Assembly (NCBI RefSeq): GCF_035222375.1 | Contig: NC_085891.1 | Location: forward strand, 930,001 to 994,000 | DNA: 64,000 nucleotides | Source: Podospora pseudocomata | Taxonomy: Eukaryota; Ascomycota; Sordariomycetes; Sordariales; Podosporaceae | Direction of reading: 5' to 3' | In this document: positions 11,811 to 21,915 of the stretch, in pieces | How the letters are laid out: each line of letters opens with the position of its first letter | Position numbering within the stretch: the first letter of the stretch is position 1 | The notes under the pieces: generated by a model | What the model saw: the letters and a program-made list of their open reading frames with translations, nothing else | Databases searched by the model: none | What the model was told of the DNA's origin: nothing | Program-made: the position numbers and the translations under genes

Positions 11811-13114
11811 TCAAAGCTTTCCCCGATTTGTCGATTCACCCCCTCTGCCCTCGACAACCACTCCCAGCTGTCCAGCATCGAGCATGCTTTGTCCCGAAGC
11901 AGTACCAAAGAACGACTCGTCTCCGGAAAAGCGCCTGTCACAATAGTATAGTCAGCATTGGGGCTCTGCAGCTTAGCAACATGATATGGCGAGTTCCTTA
12001 CCAGCCTCGCTCCTCCCCTGGTGAAAGATGACTGCAGTCACTATTGAGCTCACACATCCAACCCCCACCAACGCCCCGACCACCTCTCCAGGCGAGATCC
12101 TTGTGACGATCTGCAGCGTGTGCAGCAGAGGTCCCTGACGAGGTTGCAATGCCATCGCCGTCACACTTAACTGTCCTGATACGGTTCCCGCGGGGATGCC
12201 CGTCGCCTGTAGACACTCAACCCGCAGGTGAAGGCCCGAAAGTCCTCAGTGTCGATGCTCTCCGGCATGTCACCAGTCAACACTCGGCCCAAAGCGATTA
12301 TGGTGGCAGCATGTGAGCAGAGCAGAACGGCACGCACGCCCTCTCTGTCGCACTGAGCAATGAGCTCGTCCATGGTCCTGGCGACTCGGTCATGCAGCTC
12401 ATCAACACCCTCTCCCATGCGGGTCGGCGTTACTAGCGGTCTGTACTCTTCGTCGAGCAGGCCCGGGAACAGCGGCCTCAGAATTTCATGGGACGCTGGG
12501 ACCGGGTGCTCAAAGTTGGCTGCTCCATACCACTCACCCAGACCAGTCTCGCCCCTTATGGACAGGCGCTTGTCAGTGACGATGGCCTTGCGCACAAAGG
12601 GTTCGACTGTCTGAAGACATCGGTAGTATAGACTGGAATAGACGCGCTCAATGGGCGGCTCTGCCTTCAACAGCCGCTCGCCAAGCTCCCTCGCTTGATC
12701 AACGCCATGGGATGTCAGAGCCGGATCAGCCGCTCCACCAGTTGGCGACCGTAGGGTCGCTGTGTAGGTGCCAGTGGCGTGATCAACGAGCCAGTTTGAT
12801 CTGAACTGATAATTGGATGTTAGCATTTCCACTACACTACTGCACAACACCGCAAAAGATGGTCATGACGCTAGCTAGGCCACCCTGAGGTCTCGAGCAT
12901 CCCTTGATCTGCAAGTGCCAGCCACGAGCTTCAATCAATCAAGAAGAGTCAAGACAACGGACGGGTAAGGGTCTCTGACGATGCGTGGGAAAAGAAGCAC
13001 AAAAAGGAAATTCATCAACGTCAAAACAAAAACAGTCGACATGACAGAACTGAGCGAGAAGAAAAACTTCACACTTACCCCATGACGGGCCACGTAGATC
13101 ACCTCCAGTGGCAT
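11811..13114 (-). CDS. Histidine phosphatase (phosphoglycerate-mutase fold), TFC7-like
   Basis: Four exons join in frame on the minus strand: 13114-13079, 12805-12172, 12110-12002 and 11934-11811, giving 300 aa. Exon 1 encodes MPLEVIYVARHG with the catalytic RHG. Exon 2 encodes the phosphatase core, with VYSSLYYRCLQT and the second histidine in LLCSHAAT. Exon 3 gives GGGWMCELNSDCSHL and exon 4 gives RFSGDESF, a C-terminal tail of the type I recall in fungal TFC7/tau55-like proteins (W-C-x(3)-S-D-C-S-x-L ... GEERGW-RF-GDE). The RNA polymerase III factor TFIIIC carries a subunit of this fold in yeast; a stand-alone phosphatase role is equally possible. The exon 2-3 junction (GTTAAG donor, CTGCAG acceptor) is the least certain. 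A model that stops at 12167 would lose the conserved tail. Confidence 0.75.
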
Positions 13115-15389
13115 GATGTAGACGAATGCAGGGACAGATGAGGGAAATAAATGTGAGTGAGTGTGTGCCTAAGCTGGTTGGGGTTCTTTCTGCTTTCTTC
13201 TTTTCTTTTTTTCTCCAGGTCACGAACCGACTCAAGGTGGTCCGAAACTTTGGGGGGGGGAAATAACACATGAAAAGATCAGCAAAACTGTTCGTCTCAA
13301 ATTCATTCGACCGCACATAATCCATTCTCGTTTTTTTGTTGCTGCGTACGCACTGACGGACGCAAGAAATTTTGCAAAACAGTACACACACAGCAAGAAG
13401 ATTAGGGGGATTGCCGCAAGAGGATTGGCGCGCGGAAGAGACCGTTGATAATACATGGGACACGCAGTTTCCACACGTTTTTTCTGTCTGTCTTGAAGGG
13501 TTTTGTTTGGATGAAAATAGGGGATGTGATTTCGGTGTCTGTGTGTTTTTGTTCCCCTTGACTTTTTTAAAGGGTTGAAATGGTAGGAACCAGGACGATC
13601 AGGGTCCTTGTTGTCAGCCATCACTGGCATATCATTGACATGTGGCATGTGGAGTTTACTGTGTATGGTGTTGATCTTGGGGTTGCAATGCACCTTGTCA
13701 TCTCGAGCAAGGGCAACCGCTGGTTGGTTCCACAGATAACGGATGAGATACCCTGTTCCGAATACATTGGGCACAGGCAGGCAGGTTGGGCTACATAGAT
13801 CTGACAACAGCGATTTGGGATTTGGGAAGGAAAAGAGGAGAAATGGGAGGAGGGTGTGCACCTTTGAAGGGGGGGAGTTGATAGGTAGGAGTATATAAAA
13901 CCCCTGGGCGTAAGTGTATGTAAAGGGTGTTTGAACGGGGTGTGTGAGAGCGAACTCTTTCTTGAGACTTTTCAGAACTTGCCCCAATCTGGACAGCCCA
14001 AAAAATTGCAGTCCAGACACTGGTCTTTTTGAGACGAAAAAATGCTCGTCCAGAAACAGACAGAGTGAAAAAAGTTGAGAAACAAAACAGAGACAAGGGA
14101 AACGGCACTCCCGTGACACTCCCGTTTGTGACAATGACAACTTTGACTCAGGGTTACAGTCAAGAGAAGGGACTGGAAGGGTGTGCTGTTTGTGATGAGG
14201 AGGAGGGCAAAGATCTCGATGACTGGGAACATGGACTGAGGTAGGTGAGGTGAAGGAGGAGAGAGGTCAGGCAGGAAACGGCAAAAGAGGAAGAAGCTAC
14301 GGAAGTTTAATTTACTCACACAAGTGTACTTTAGGTAGTACTTTTTTTTGGTCTGAAAGGTTCTCGGGTACAGTACTAAGACTGGACTGGACTGACTGGA
14401 TGGGTGTTGTCGGCTGTGGTTTGCCGAGATCGGGTATGCCCTGTGATATTGAATGGGTGACGTTTTCAAAGTCTTCAGAGCAGAAGAATAGCGGTGATGG
14501 ATAATTCAGATTTTGCCACTGCAAAATGTGAGGCAATCTTGAATTAGCGGTGTTGTGTCGAGTTGTGTAAGTTATTGCGTGCGCATGTATATGTGTGCTG
14601 TATGTGCTGTAATATGCACGCAGTTTATGCAGGTTCTCTCGTCTATCCCGTTGTTCAGTGGTTGTGCTCTGCTATGTTGTGTGTGTACATACATTGGGTA
14701 TATGCAGTATATATGACCTGTAAAAAAAACCGGAGCCGAAGCCGAGTGCCGCGCCCTCCCTCGTTTCTTGAAGGTTCGCTGTTGTATGAGGTGGTGTTGG
14801 GTGGTGTGGGTGTGTCTTGTCGGGACCGGTCCCGTGCCGGAAGATTTTGTCCTTATGTGGCTTGCGGTAGTGAAGCTGTGATGAAACGGGAGTTTTAATT
14901 CTGCAAGACAGTTCTGAAGGTTTGACAGCACTTTTCTCTGGAGAATCTGAGAAACAAGTCTGGAATCGCTTCTCCGTGGAGAGTCGAGGGAGTTCGAGAT
15001 CCGAACAATGGCGGGGAGCCGAGGCACGCTTGTGAGATGTGCAAGTGGCTCATATAACCCTAACCCTATGTAATCCGGGTGATATGTCTCCAGTAGTGGG
15101 ATGAAAGGGAGGAAGTAGGGGTCGCAGGTGTTCACGCACACCTGCAATTGCCCGAAACATGACGATCCCGAGAGCAGTGCGGCTGGAGCCTCCATTCCAA
15201 CCCTTTTCTCAGCTGTTTGGTAAATGGTGGTGCCAACACTTCAGCTTTCACGGCAGGCAACTGCAGGGCGGGTGTGCAAAAGCATTTCGTGATCTTCAGC
15301 TTTGACATTGTCGGTAAGGCCAGAAGCAACTTGTAAAATCATCAAATTCGGTGTATAGATAGTAACAGTTTGAGCATAGGTAAAATGAG
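13115..15389. other. Gene-free interval of about 2.3 kb with long leader-like DNA
   Basis: The largest open frame (302 codons, minus strand, 14140-13232) is Ser/Phe/Leu-rich, lacks a domain and is crossed by equally open frames, so I do not accept it. A short telomere-like CCCTAA pair lies at 15055-15067. Confidence 0.5.
15055..15067. repeat. Two-copy interstitial telomere-type motif
   Basis: TAACCCTAACCCT is two units of the fungal telomere repeat TTAGGG read on the opposite strand, also the telobox core AACCCTAA. It is too short to be a telomere relic by itself. It may be a binding site for a Myb-type telobox factor or chance. Confidence 0.5.
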
Positions 15390-17201
15390 TTACCTCTGCC
15401 GCAGCTCCTTTTCGTGCTCCACCCAGAAGTTGGCACACTGCCTATGCCCCCAGAACTCGATCCACCACTCACCGAAACTGTCTTCGACTTCATAGTCCAC
15501 CTTGGCGACCCGTTCATCTCGCTTCAGTCCGCAGACAACGCATGCTTTTGGGGCGGTTGGTACATTCTTTGCCACGGTGACAGCCATGTTTGTAGCAAGC
15601 TCGGGAATCTTGAGGTTCTCATGATGAGCACTGTTCATTGCCGCGACAACGCCCCGTAGCCTACCGACTTGCTTCTTCCAAACCTCGATGACCTCGGCTA
15701 CTTCTTGCTCTTCACGGATAGACTGAGTCTTATCTATACCAGCCAGTTTCATGCCTGGTTTCCCGCCTGCAACCGCAGCAGAGATGGTCATGCTTTGTGA
15801 TAGGAACTTGTCCCTGTGCCAACGCTGCTTCCGACCTGCTATTAATCTTGACACGACCGTGGCTAAAGCTAGGTAACCTTTAATGAAAGCGAGGGTCTGG
15901 GCGGAGCCGATGATCCGTTGGTAGCCTGGGGAGGTGGTTGATAGAGTAAGGAGAGGTTTGAGAAGGGTCGTTGTGGCAAGATCGAGTAGTTGAGGACAAA
16001 GTGAGAGAAGAACCGAGGGTGGAGGAATGTTGGTCGGGGGAGGACCGCGAGGTTCGTGTGATGACGTTGGTTGTGCCGGTGGATTGCTATGTTGAGGGGC
16101 CTTTTCTTCTGTTGCTCCCCAGTCTTGCCATTCCCACTCTGAATTTGTCGTTGGGGCTGGGGCTGGCTTGGATTTCGAGGTTGTCTTGATTTTGGGCTGT
16201 GAAGCTGTTTTGATGGCGGGTTTCGTGGTGGTATCTGGGATGTCTTTGAACTCCTCCCACTTGTTGCCAAAGCCGTCACCAACCTCAGGCCATGCTGTAA
16301 TAGGAGATGGCGAAGCTTGATTCGCTTCCTGGATGTTACGTACTCCTGTGGGCGGTTTTACTTGAAGTTCCTTCACAAGATCGGGCTTGCGGTCATGAAA
16401 AGATGATCCGTAGGGTGACTTTGGTGCCTTCGGGTAAGCTGAAGGACTCCCATGGAAAGCCGCGTTGGAAAGAGACAACCCCGGAGGTGCTTTCTTAGAT
16501 GATGGGACCGGGTCCACGTCTAGCCCAAGCAAGTCGTCTACAGGTTTTGTGGTGGTGGGCTCTGTTACAGGGGCAGGCACAGCCTCAAAATCACCAAAGT
16601 CATCCTCATCGATGTCCCCATTCTCCGCTTCAAAATCGGCATCAAAGAGCACATCAGGGTCCGGGTTTCTCTTCGGTTTATGCGAGTCCTCCAGTCCAAG
16701 GTTGAACAGTTGATTGCCCATCAAGTCCATGGTCGATGCCCTGGTGACACGGGTTCTAGATGGTGGGCTGGTGATATTTGTCAGTGGAGCCGGAGGCTGT
16801 GGCGGATCGGCTGGCTTCGTTGCAGCCTCAAAGTCCCCCCAGTCATCTTCATCCTCCTGGTCATCTTGTACTGGTGTGGATGTTTTTGGAGGCGTTTGTG
16901 TTGTCGTACTCTGGCGTTGGAAGCCCCCCGATCCACCCAAATCACCCCAGACATTGCTGTTATTGGTCTGAGGATGACCGAACTGAGCTGACGCAAAAGA
17001 GCTTCCTTGTGTCGGTGCCAGCTGCTGAATGGGCGGCCATGGTGCGGATTGCTGGCTAATTTGAGCTTGCGTTTGCGGTTGAGGAGCCGGTGAAGCGAAG
17101 TCCAAAAAGGAGAGGGAGTCCTGAGCTGGTTTTGTCTGTTGTTGCTGAGGTGCTGTGCTTGATGACGTGTCTGCGAAAGCCGCAAAGAGATCGGCCGACA
17201 T
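15390..17201 (-). CDS. Aftiphilin/Laa2-like clathrin-adaptor accessory protein
   Basis: Single-exon gene of 603 aa; the first true ATG is at 17201. The N-terminal half is disordered and Pro/Gln/Ser-rich and carries repeated acidic-aromatic peptides: ADLFAAF at residues 3-9, SFLDFA, DDWGDFEAA, DDFGDFEAV and WEWQDWG. Such WxxF and DFxxF peptides bind clathrin adaptor appendages in aftiphilin, and yeast Laa2 uses similar motifs to bring Laa1 to AP-1. The C-terminal third is helical (RLIAGRKQRWHRDKFLSQS) and ends in a cysteine motif, CVVCGLKRDE, then a conserved-looking GEWWIEFWGHRQCANFW. From this I infer a role at trans-Golgi or endosomal clathrin coats; exact orthology is not established. It is divergent from the TBC-domain gene, 608 bp away. 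Confidence 0.68.
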   Translation of the reverse strand: MSADLFAAFADTSSSTAPQQQQTKPAQDSLSFLDFASPAPQPQTQAQISQQSAPWPPIQQLAPTQGSSFASAQFGHPQTNNSNVWGDLGGSGGFQRQSTTTQTPPKTSTPVQDDQEDEDDWGDFEAATKPADPPQPPAPLTNITSPPSRTRVTRASTMDLMGNQLFNLGLEDSHKPKRNPDPDVLFDADFEAENGDIDEDDFGDFEAVPAPVTEPTTTKPVDDLLGLDVDPVPSSKKAPPGLSLSNAAFHGSPSAYPKAPKSPYGSSFHDRKPDLVKELQVKPPTGVRNIQEANQASPSPITAWPEVGDGFGNKWEEFKDIPDTTTKPAIKTASQPKIKTTSKSKPAPAPTTNSEWEWQDWGATEEKAPQHSNPPAQPTSSHEPRGPPPTNIPPPSVLLSLCPQLLDLATTTLLKPLLTLSTTSPGYQRIIGSAQTLAFIKGYLALATVVSRLIAGRKQRWHRDKFLSQSMTISAAVAGGKPGMKLAGIDKTQSIREEQEVAEVIEVWKKQVGRLRGVVAAMNSAHHENLKIPELATNMAVTVAKNVPTAPKACVVCGLKRDERVAKVDYEVEDSFGEWWIEFWGHRQCANFWVEHEKELRQR

Positions 17202-17809
17202 TATCAAAGTTTATCCTTATGTGGTTTCTTCATACAAAATCTAAAGTGTAAGGTAGTTGTCGTTGGGGTGGCTGTTGGACATCACTTCGAAGGACAGGGT
17301 TAGAAGAGGCTCGAAGATTGGCGAGGTGGGGCTCACTGACAGGATCGCTGCAAGGTCCCTCTCTGGACCCTGGTATCTCGAAAGCTTAAACAACAGATGG
17401 TGGGAGAAATTGATGACTCACGGCTTTATCGTGATATCTTCTCAAGATGAGGCTCTTCGAGTCTCTTGGTTGGGCAGCCTGGAGTTATCTCTGCAACAGG
17501 TTCAGAGTTCACGAATTGGATGGCCAACGATGCGGCGACGTCCAGACAGGAGGCTTGGGAACAGGGGCCTGATATCCATGCCATGCGCCACATGATTGGC
17601 TGGGAAATGTGCCCCACATTCAGCTACCACTGACAACGTTCCTTGTGCTCACCACCAGCATCATTACCCTTGTTTCCTACACATGATGAATAGCTCACGA
17701 GTTTTATGATACATATAAAAGAGCCTTGCCATTGAAGCCATCTCAAAAGACGTCCAAAAAACAAGTAGACGGACGTTGGGAGGCTTGAAGAACATGCTGA
17801 GCGTGCATT
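17202..17809. promoter_or_regulatory. Divergent promoter between clathrin accessory and TBC GAP genes
   Basis: A 608-bp interval separates two genes transcribed away from each other, so it must hold both promoters. A TATA-like ATACATATAAAA near 17709-17720 lies about 100 bp before the TBC start codon. No other defined element was recognised. Confidence 0.55.
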
Positions 17810-20215
17810 ATGAGGTCACCAGCCGAAACAAAGTAAGACCCACTCTCCCCCTCTCGAGTTTCGAGTCCATTTATCACTAACACATAACTAACCACAGATT
17901 GAGGTGGGAGGAGACATTCAAGCATGGGACCAGGATATCTGACCTCCAACGGGCCATCAAATTCAACGGTCCAGAGAGTCCATGCGTAGCTGGTCTACGC
18001 TCTCTCTGTTGGAAGGGCTTCCTGCTATTCCCGCACGCTCCCGCTGAAGAATGGCCTCAACTTTTGCGCCAACTTCGAGACTCATATGATACCCTGTGCG
18101 AACAGCATCTCAAATTTATCAGGCACCCCGAACAACTAGCCGCCCTATCCTTCGATCCCCTTGCAGACGATCCCGACTCTCCTTGGATCACTGTGCGCAA
18201 AGATGAAGCCATCCGCGCCGAGATCCAGCAAGATGTCTCGCGGCTTCCCGATGATCCGTTCTATCACCAGGAGGTCATTCAGACCATGATTCTGGATATC
18301 CTGTTCCTCTACTGCAAACTCAACCCTTCCGCCGGCGGGTACCGTCAGGGAATGCACGAGTTACTTGCGCCAATTGTCTATGTCGTTGCGCAGGACTCGG
18401 TGGACGGCAAGCAGTCTTCAACGGTTGATACTCTCGATCCTACGATAGTGGAATTGTTGGACGCTTCTCAGGTCGTGCATGACTCCTTTGCCTTGTTCTC
18501 CAAGGTTATGGACCGTGCTGGCGCTTTTTACGAGGTTGAGCAAAACACAATCGTCGAAAAAAGCAAATACATCCATGAAGTTGCCTTGCTCAAAATTGAT
18601 GAGGAACTTGCGAACCATTTGCGAGACATTGAAGTTCTGCCGCAAATATTCTTGATGTAAGTGTTTCTATTCCTCACATAGAACTCTCGGACAGTGACCC
18701 CATTGACCAGCCTACCTTGTAGACGATGGATACGCCTCCTTTTTGGAAGAGAGTTTCCTTTTGAACAAACCATGATATTATGGGATGCCATCTTTGCCTT
18801 TGATCCCAACTTGGAGATGATAGACCTCATATGCGTAGCTATGCTTCTCAGGATCAGATGGACGCGTATGTCAACCTTTTAAGCACGCGTGGCATTGTCA
18901 TAGCTAACCATACCCTATATCAGTCCTCGAAGCTGATTACTCGGTGGCACTTCAGCTGCTTCTGAAATATCCAGCCCCTCCACCACCGCACGGCCCTCAC
19001 ACCTTTGTCGACGATGCTTTATATTTGCAGAAACACTTTGATGCCGCGGGCGGTGTCGCACTAATCGCCAAATACAGCGGTAGACTGCCTGCGGCAGCAT
19101 CAGTGGCATCAACAGCAACCTCGACCCCTGCACGGTCATCCACCCCATCATTTTCAGGCTTTGGTTCACTCCGACAAAGAACTCTCGGTGCCAGGTCACC
19201 GTTATCTTCCACGACAAAACTCTTGCAGCAACCGGGTGGTGTGGAGGCTATCCTGCGCGGTGCTGCCAAAAATGTCATTGAGAAAAGCGAAAAACTCGGA
19301 CTTAACGATGCTGTCCGTGACGCTGTTGGGGAAATACGTCGCAACATGCAAGGCTTTCAAGAGTCTCGAAGTTTGCCCAGAATCAACAGATCACTGTTTC
19401 CCGGAAACACTCTGGCTGTTTCCATTTGGGAGCAGAGGAATCGTCAGTTAGCAACCATGTTGGAAGAGTCAATCACGAACCTCAAACAGCTGGTGGCCTC
19501 TGACTTTGAGGGCGACAAGCAGAAACAGCTCGAGACAGTGGAACTTGCCACGGCCAAGATCCAGTACGTGAAGGCCTGCTTGGAGGATTCCACGCTGGAT
19601 TTGCCAGAGGAAGAACCTCCGACGCTGGCAACATTGAGCATTTCCACCCTCCCCGAAATCAGATCGCCGACGGTTGCGTTGGATACCACACCGGTGGTTA
19701 TGACATCATCCGCCGTTGAAGAAGCCAGAAGTTCACTCTCGTCGCCGGCTTCATCGGATAGAAGCAAGCAGCTGTCGTCGGTGCCAGAGGAGCCACATGC
19801 TGAACCTGTTGCAGAGGAAATGGTTGACAAGATGGACACTGATCCACCAGAAAGAGAACAAACACCACCGCCACCAGCCCCAGCCCCCGTCCCCAACCCA
19901 GAACCGTCGACTTCTGTGGGACAGACCCCTGCAACTAGCCCGACCCCTAAGGAGCGCCCGAAAGGACCGATACCTACACGGTCAACCTTGGCTCAGTCCT
20001 CTTTTGCGTGGATGTTGGAGCCAGACACTACAATATCAGCTGCTCGGTCGCCGCCGAGTAGGCCTCTGAGCAGCAGTGGAAAGAAGAAGCACAACCCCAG
20101 CCGGGAAAAGAACGCGTTTTTGTTTGGAGAAGTGGTTCCGAGTGATGGAGCGGCAGGGGAAAGGACAGTATCACCAGACGAGATCTTTGGACTGCAACCG
20201 ATCAGGAAGGGCTGA
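17810..20215 (+). CDS. TBC-domain Rab GTPase-activating protein, TBC1D5-like
   Basis: Stimulates GTP hydrolysis by a Rab, by homology with TBC1D5 probably Rab7/Ypt7 at late endosomes. Four exons: 17810-17832, 17898-18656, 18723-18865 and 18924-20215, giving 738 aa. The 23-nt first exon gives MRSPAETK and joins LRWEETFK. The TBC domain runs from about residue 30 to 390: GLRSLCWKGFL, the arginine finger in IQQDVSR (about 116-122), the glutamine finger in YRQGMHELLAPIVYV (about 155), then RWIRLLFGREF after intron 2 and LLEADYSVALQLL after intron 3. The C-terminal 250 residues are Pro/Ser/Thr-rich and disordered, ending EIFGLQPIRKG. The GYRQGMHELLAP block is typical of the TBC1D5 branch. Both catalytic fingers are present, so it should be active. 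Its head-to-head neighbour is also a trafficking protein. Confidence 0.88.
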
Positions 20216-20480
20216 GTTTGACAATGTCGGCTCAATTTCTCTTATAGACTGGTGTACCTAGCAGTTTCTATATCTCGACAAGACCCAGCAAAATTCTCGC
20301 CGACATGGGGATCCCCTCTCTGTGGCCTTTCTTCCTTTTTAGTTCTCGTCTTTCTCTCCTTACCATGCCGTCCAGGGCAGCGCAGGGAGAGCAGGGAGAG
20401 CGGTGAGAGCATTGAGAGCAGTGATGGCACTACTACACGACCACAGCTCCCCACGAGGATTACAAATGGCGTGTTCTCCT

Positions 20481-20906
20481 TTACCACAGCAAGAACTTGG
20501 GGTCCGCGGCAGGATCTTGCGGGGAAAAGGATCCCTGGCTCACCGTCCAGAAGAAGAAGACCTTTCTCGGCCACTGCGGGATGGATGTGTTGGGCGCCAG
20601 TGTCGTTTGGAAGTCGCAGATATCCGAAAGCGTGATACCGCTGTCCGGGTGGGGGACGACTCGGCGGTTTTCCCAGATGTACCGACCGGTGTATTTGGTC
20701 GGGAGGGTGGTGGTGTGTGTTGATTCTGAGCATGGGCACGGCCAGGTGGTGTCTTCGCTGGAGAAGCAGTATTCGATGGGGGATTTTTGGTAGGCGGCGC
20801 CGGGGCCGGTCGTGAGGATTTCGTTTCGGAAGGGGGAGTGTGTTGCCAGCTTCAAGCGAGGTGACGTGGGCGGGGAATTCAGATCCTCCTGATAAGCAGA
20901 TATCAT
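20481..20906 (-). CDS. Orphan hypothetical protein, 141 aa
   Basis: Open frame from ATG 20906 to 20481 with protein-like composition, including TTWPCPCSESTHTTTLP, TKYTGRYIWENRRVV and GITLSDICDFQTT, and no long low-complexity run. No known domain was recognised. An upstream ATG at 20943 (MENTRNKLHDF) lies in another frame and ends at a GTATGA that looks like a splice donor, but I could not find an acceptor that joins it in phase. It sits between the TBC gene (converging on it) and a 2EXR gene in the same orientation, at the edge of an accessory pocket. It may be lineage-specific or a spurious frame. Confidence 0.4.
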   Translation of the reverse strand: MISAYQEDLNSPPTSPRLKLATHSPFRNEILTTGPGAAYQKSPIEYCFSSEDTTWPCPCSESTHTTTLPTKYTGRYIWENRRVVPHPDSGITLSDICDFQTTLAPNTSIPQWPRKVFFFWTVSQGSFSPQDPAADPKFLLW

Positions 20907-21050
20907 ACCTGAAATCGTGAAGCTTGTTCCTCGTGTTCTCCATGGTACGAGGCCGCCACCGGGTAACTCTAAAAAGCCACTTCCGGCCTATTTAACTCAC
21001 TGGCCTGTCACCAGGAGGAGTGCTGCTCGTAAGAGTCCCTCCGAATAAAG

Positions 21051-21824
21051 TCAGGTGAACCGAATGTCCGCATCTATGTCCCGTGCAGGACGACCAAAGG
21101 GCTTCCACCCGGGTATCGTCATGCGGAGCTCCTTGAAAGTCTCCATCAACGCCTCATCCAAATCGTCTTCATCAAACTCCCATCTCTTTTCGGCGCGCCA
21201 TTCATCCCACTTGGCCCACCGTCTCCTGCCGCCATCATGCACGAGCCAAAAGGTCTCAATGTGCCCAAAATCACACTCCATGGCAGGGCTGTGCCAGCCT
21301 GCCTCCCAGGTGGACCTATTAAAAGGAGAGTCGACGTCGTCCAGCAAAAGTTCAACCTCCTTGACACTTTTCAGCTTGTCAATAAGCTCAAACAAGAAGT
21401 TCGAGACATATCCCTTCAAGCAGGGAACTGCCAGCCGCCTCGGCATCAACATCGTGGCAATATGATCAACAACGACCGTGGGCAGTGAGTCTTCCAAAAC
21501 CAATGTGTCGAGCTCCCAGTTAGCCCAGGTGTATTTTCTGTGCGAGGAGGATTCTTGACTATCGTCGTGGGGGGTGCAATCCAGGTACATTTTGTGATAC
21601 ACGGGGGGGTGACAAGAGGTTAAGAAGCTTCGTGCCTCGCTGCAGGTGTGCAGCGGTGCTGGAATCGGCGGTGGGCCGACGGCTGTGTCGTAGGTCTTGG
21701 AGGCACGGAGGGCGCGCAGTCTGCGGGGGAAGGCGGTGAGTTCCCATATCTCCAAACGGATTTCGAAAGGAAGAAGGGGGAAGTGATGAAAGGTTCGGAG
21801 GTTGGCGGCTGGTTCTGTTGTCAT
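21051..21824 (-). CDS. 2EXR-domain protein, intact copy
   Basis: Intronless gene of 257 aa. The N-terminal HHFPLLPFEIRLEIWEL followed by FPRRLR is the signature of the fungal 2EXR domain, which is expanded in filamentous ascomycetes and has no assigned biochemistry. Also visible are LHTCSEARSFL and the aromatic strand YTWANWELDTLV, both typical of the family. The second half (FLFELIDKLKSVKEVELLL and HIETFWLVHDGG) fits the usual C-terminal part, and the protein ends IDADIRFT. It is the only uninterrupted member of a four-copy tandem series running to 26.3 kb, all on the same strand, which suggests local duplication. The function is unknown; I infer none. Confidence 0.8.
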   Translation of the reverse strand: MTTEPAANLRTFHHFPLLPFEIRLEIWELTAFPRRLRALRASKTYDTAVGPPPIPAPLHTCSEARSFLTSCHPPVYHKMYLDCTPHDDSQESSSHRKYTWANWELDTLVLEDSLPTVVVDHIATMLMPRRLAVPCLKGYVSNFLFELIDKLKSVKEVELLLDDVDSPFNRSTWEAGWHSPAMECDFGHIETFWLVHDGGRRRWAKWDEWRAEKRWEFDEDDLDEALMETFKELRMTIPGWKPFGRPARDIDADIRFT

Positions 21825-21915
21825 TTTAGATCGCTATCCCACTGCGTATGGGTGGTGATGAAGGGTGAGTACGGGTGGGTTTGGGTTGGAATGGTAGAGA
21901 GTTCCATTCTATCTT

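Noticed and set aside
13232-14140. 302-codon open frame on the minus strand
   Set aside because: No domain, Phe/Ser/Leu-rich random composition, overlapping open frames on both strands and no conserved-looking block; it lies in an interval expected to be non-coding.
20884-20903. Perfect-looking GTATGA...TTATCAG 'intron' of 20 nt
   Set aside because: Far below the minimum intron length in fungi; the motif is read as coding sequence at the start of the orphan ORF.
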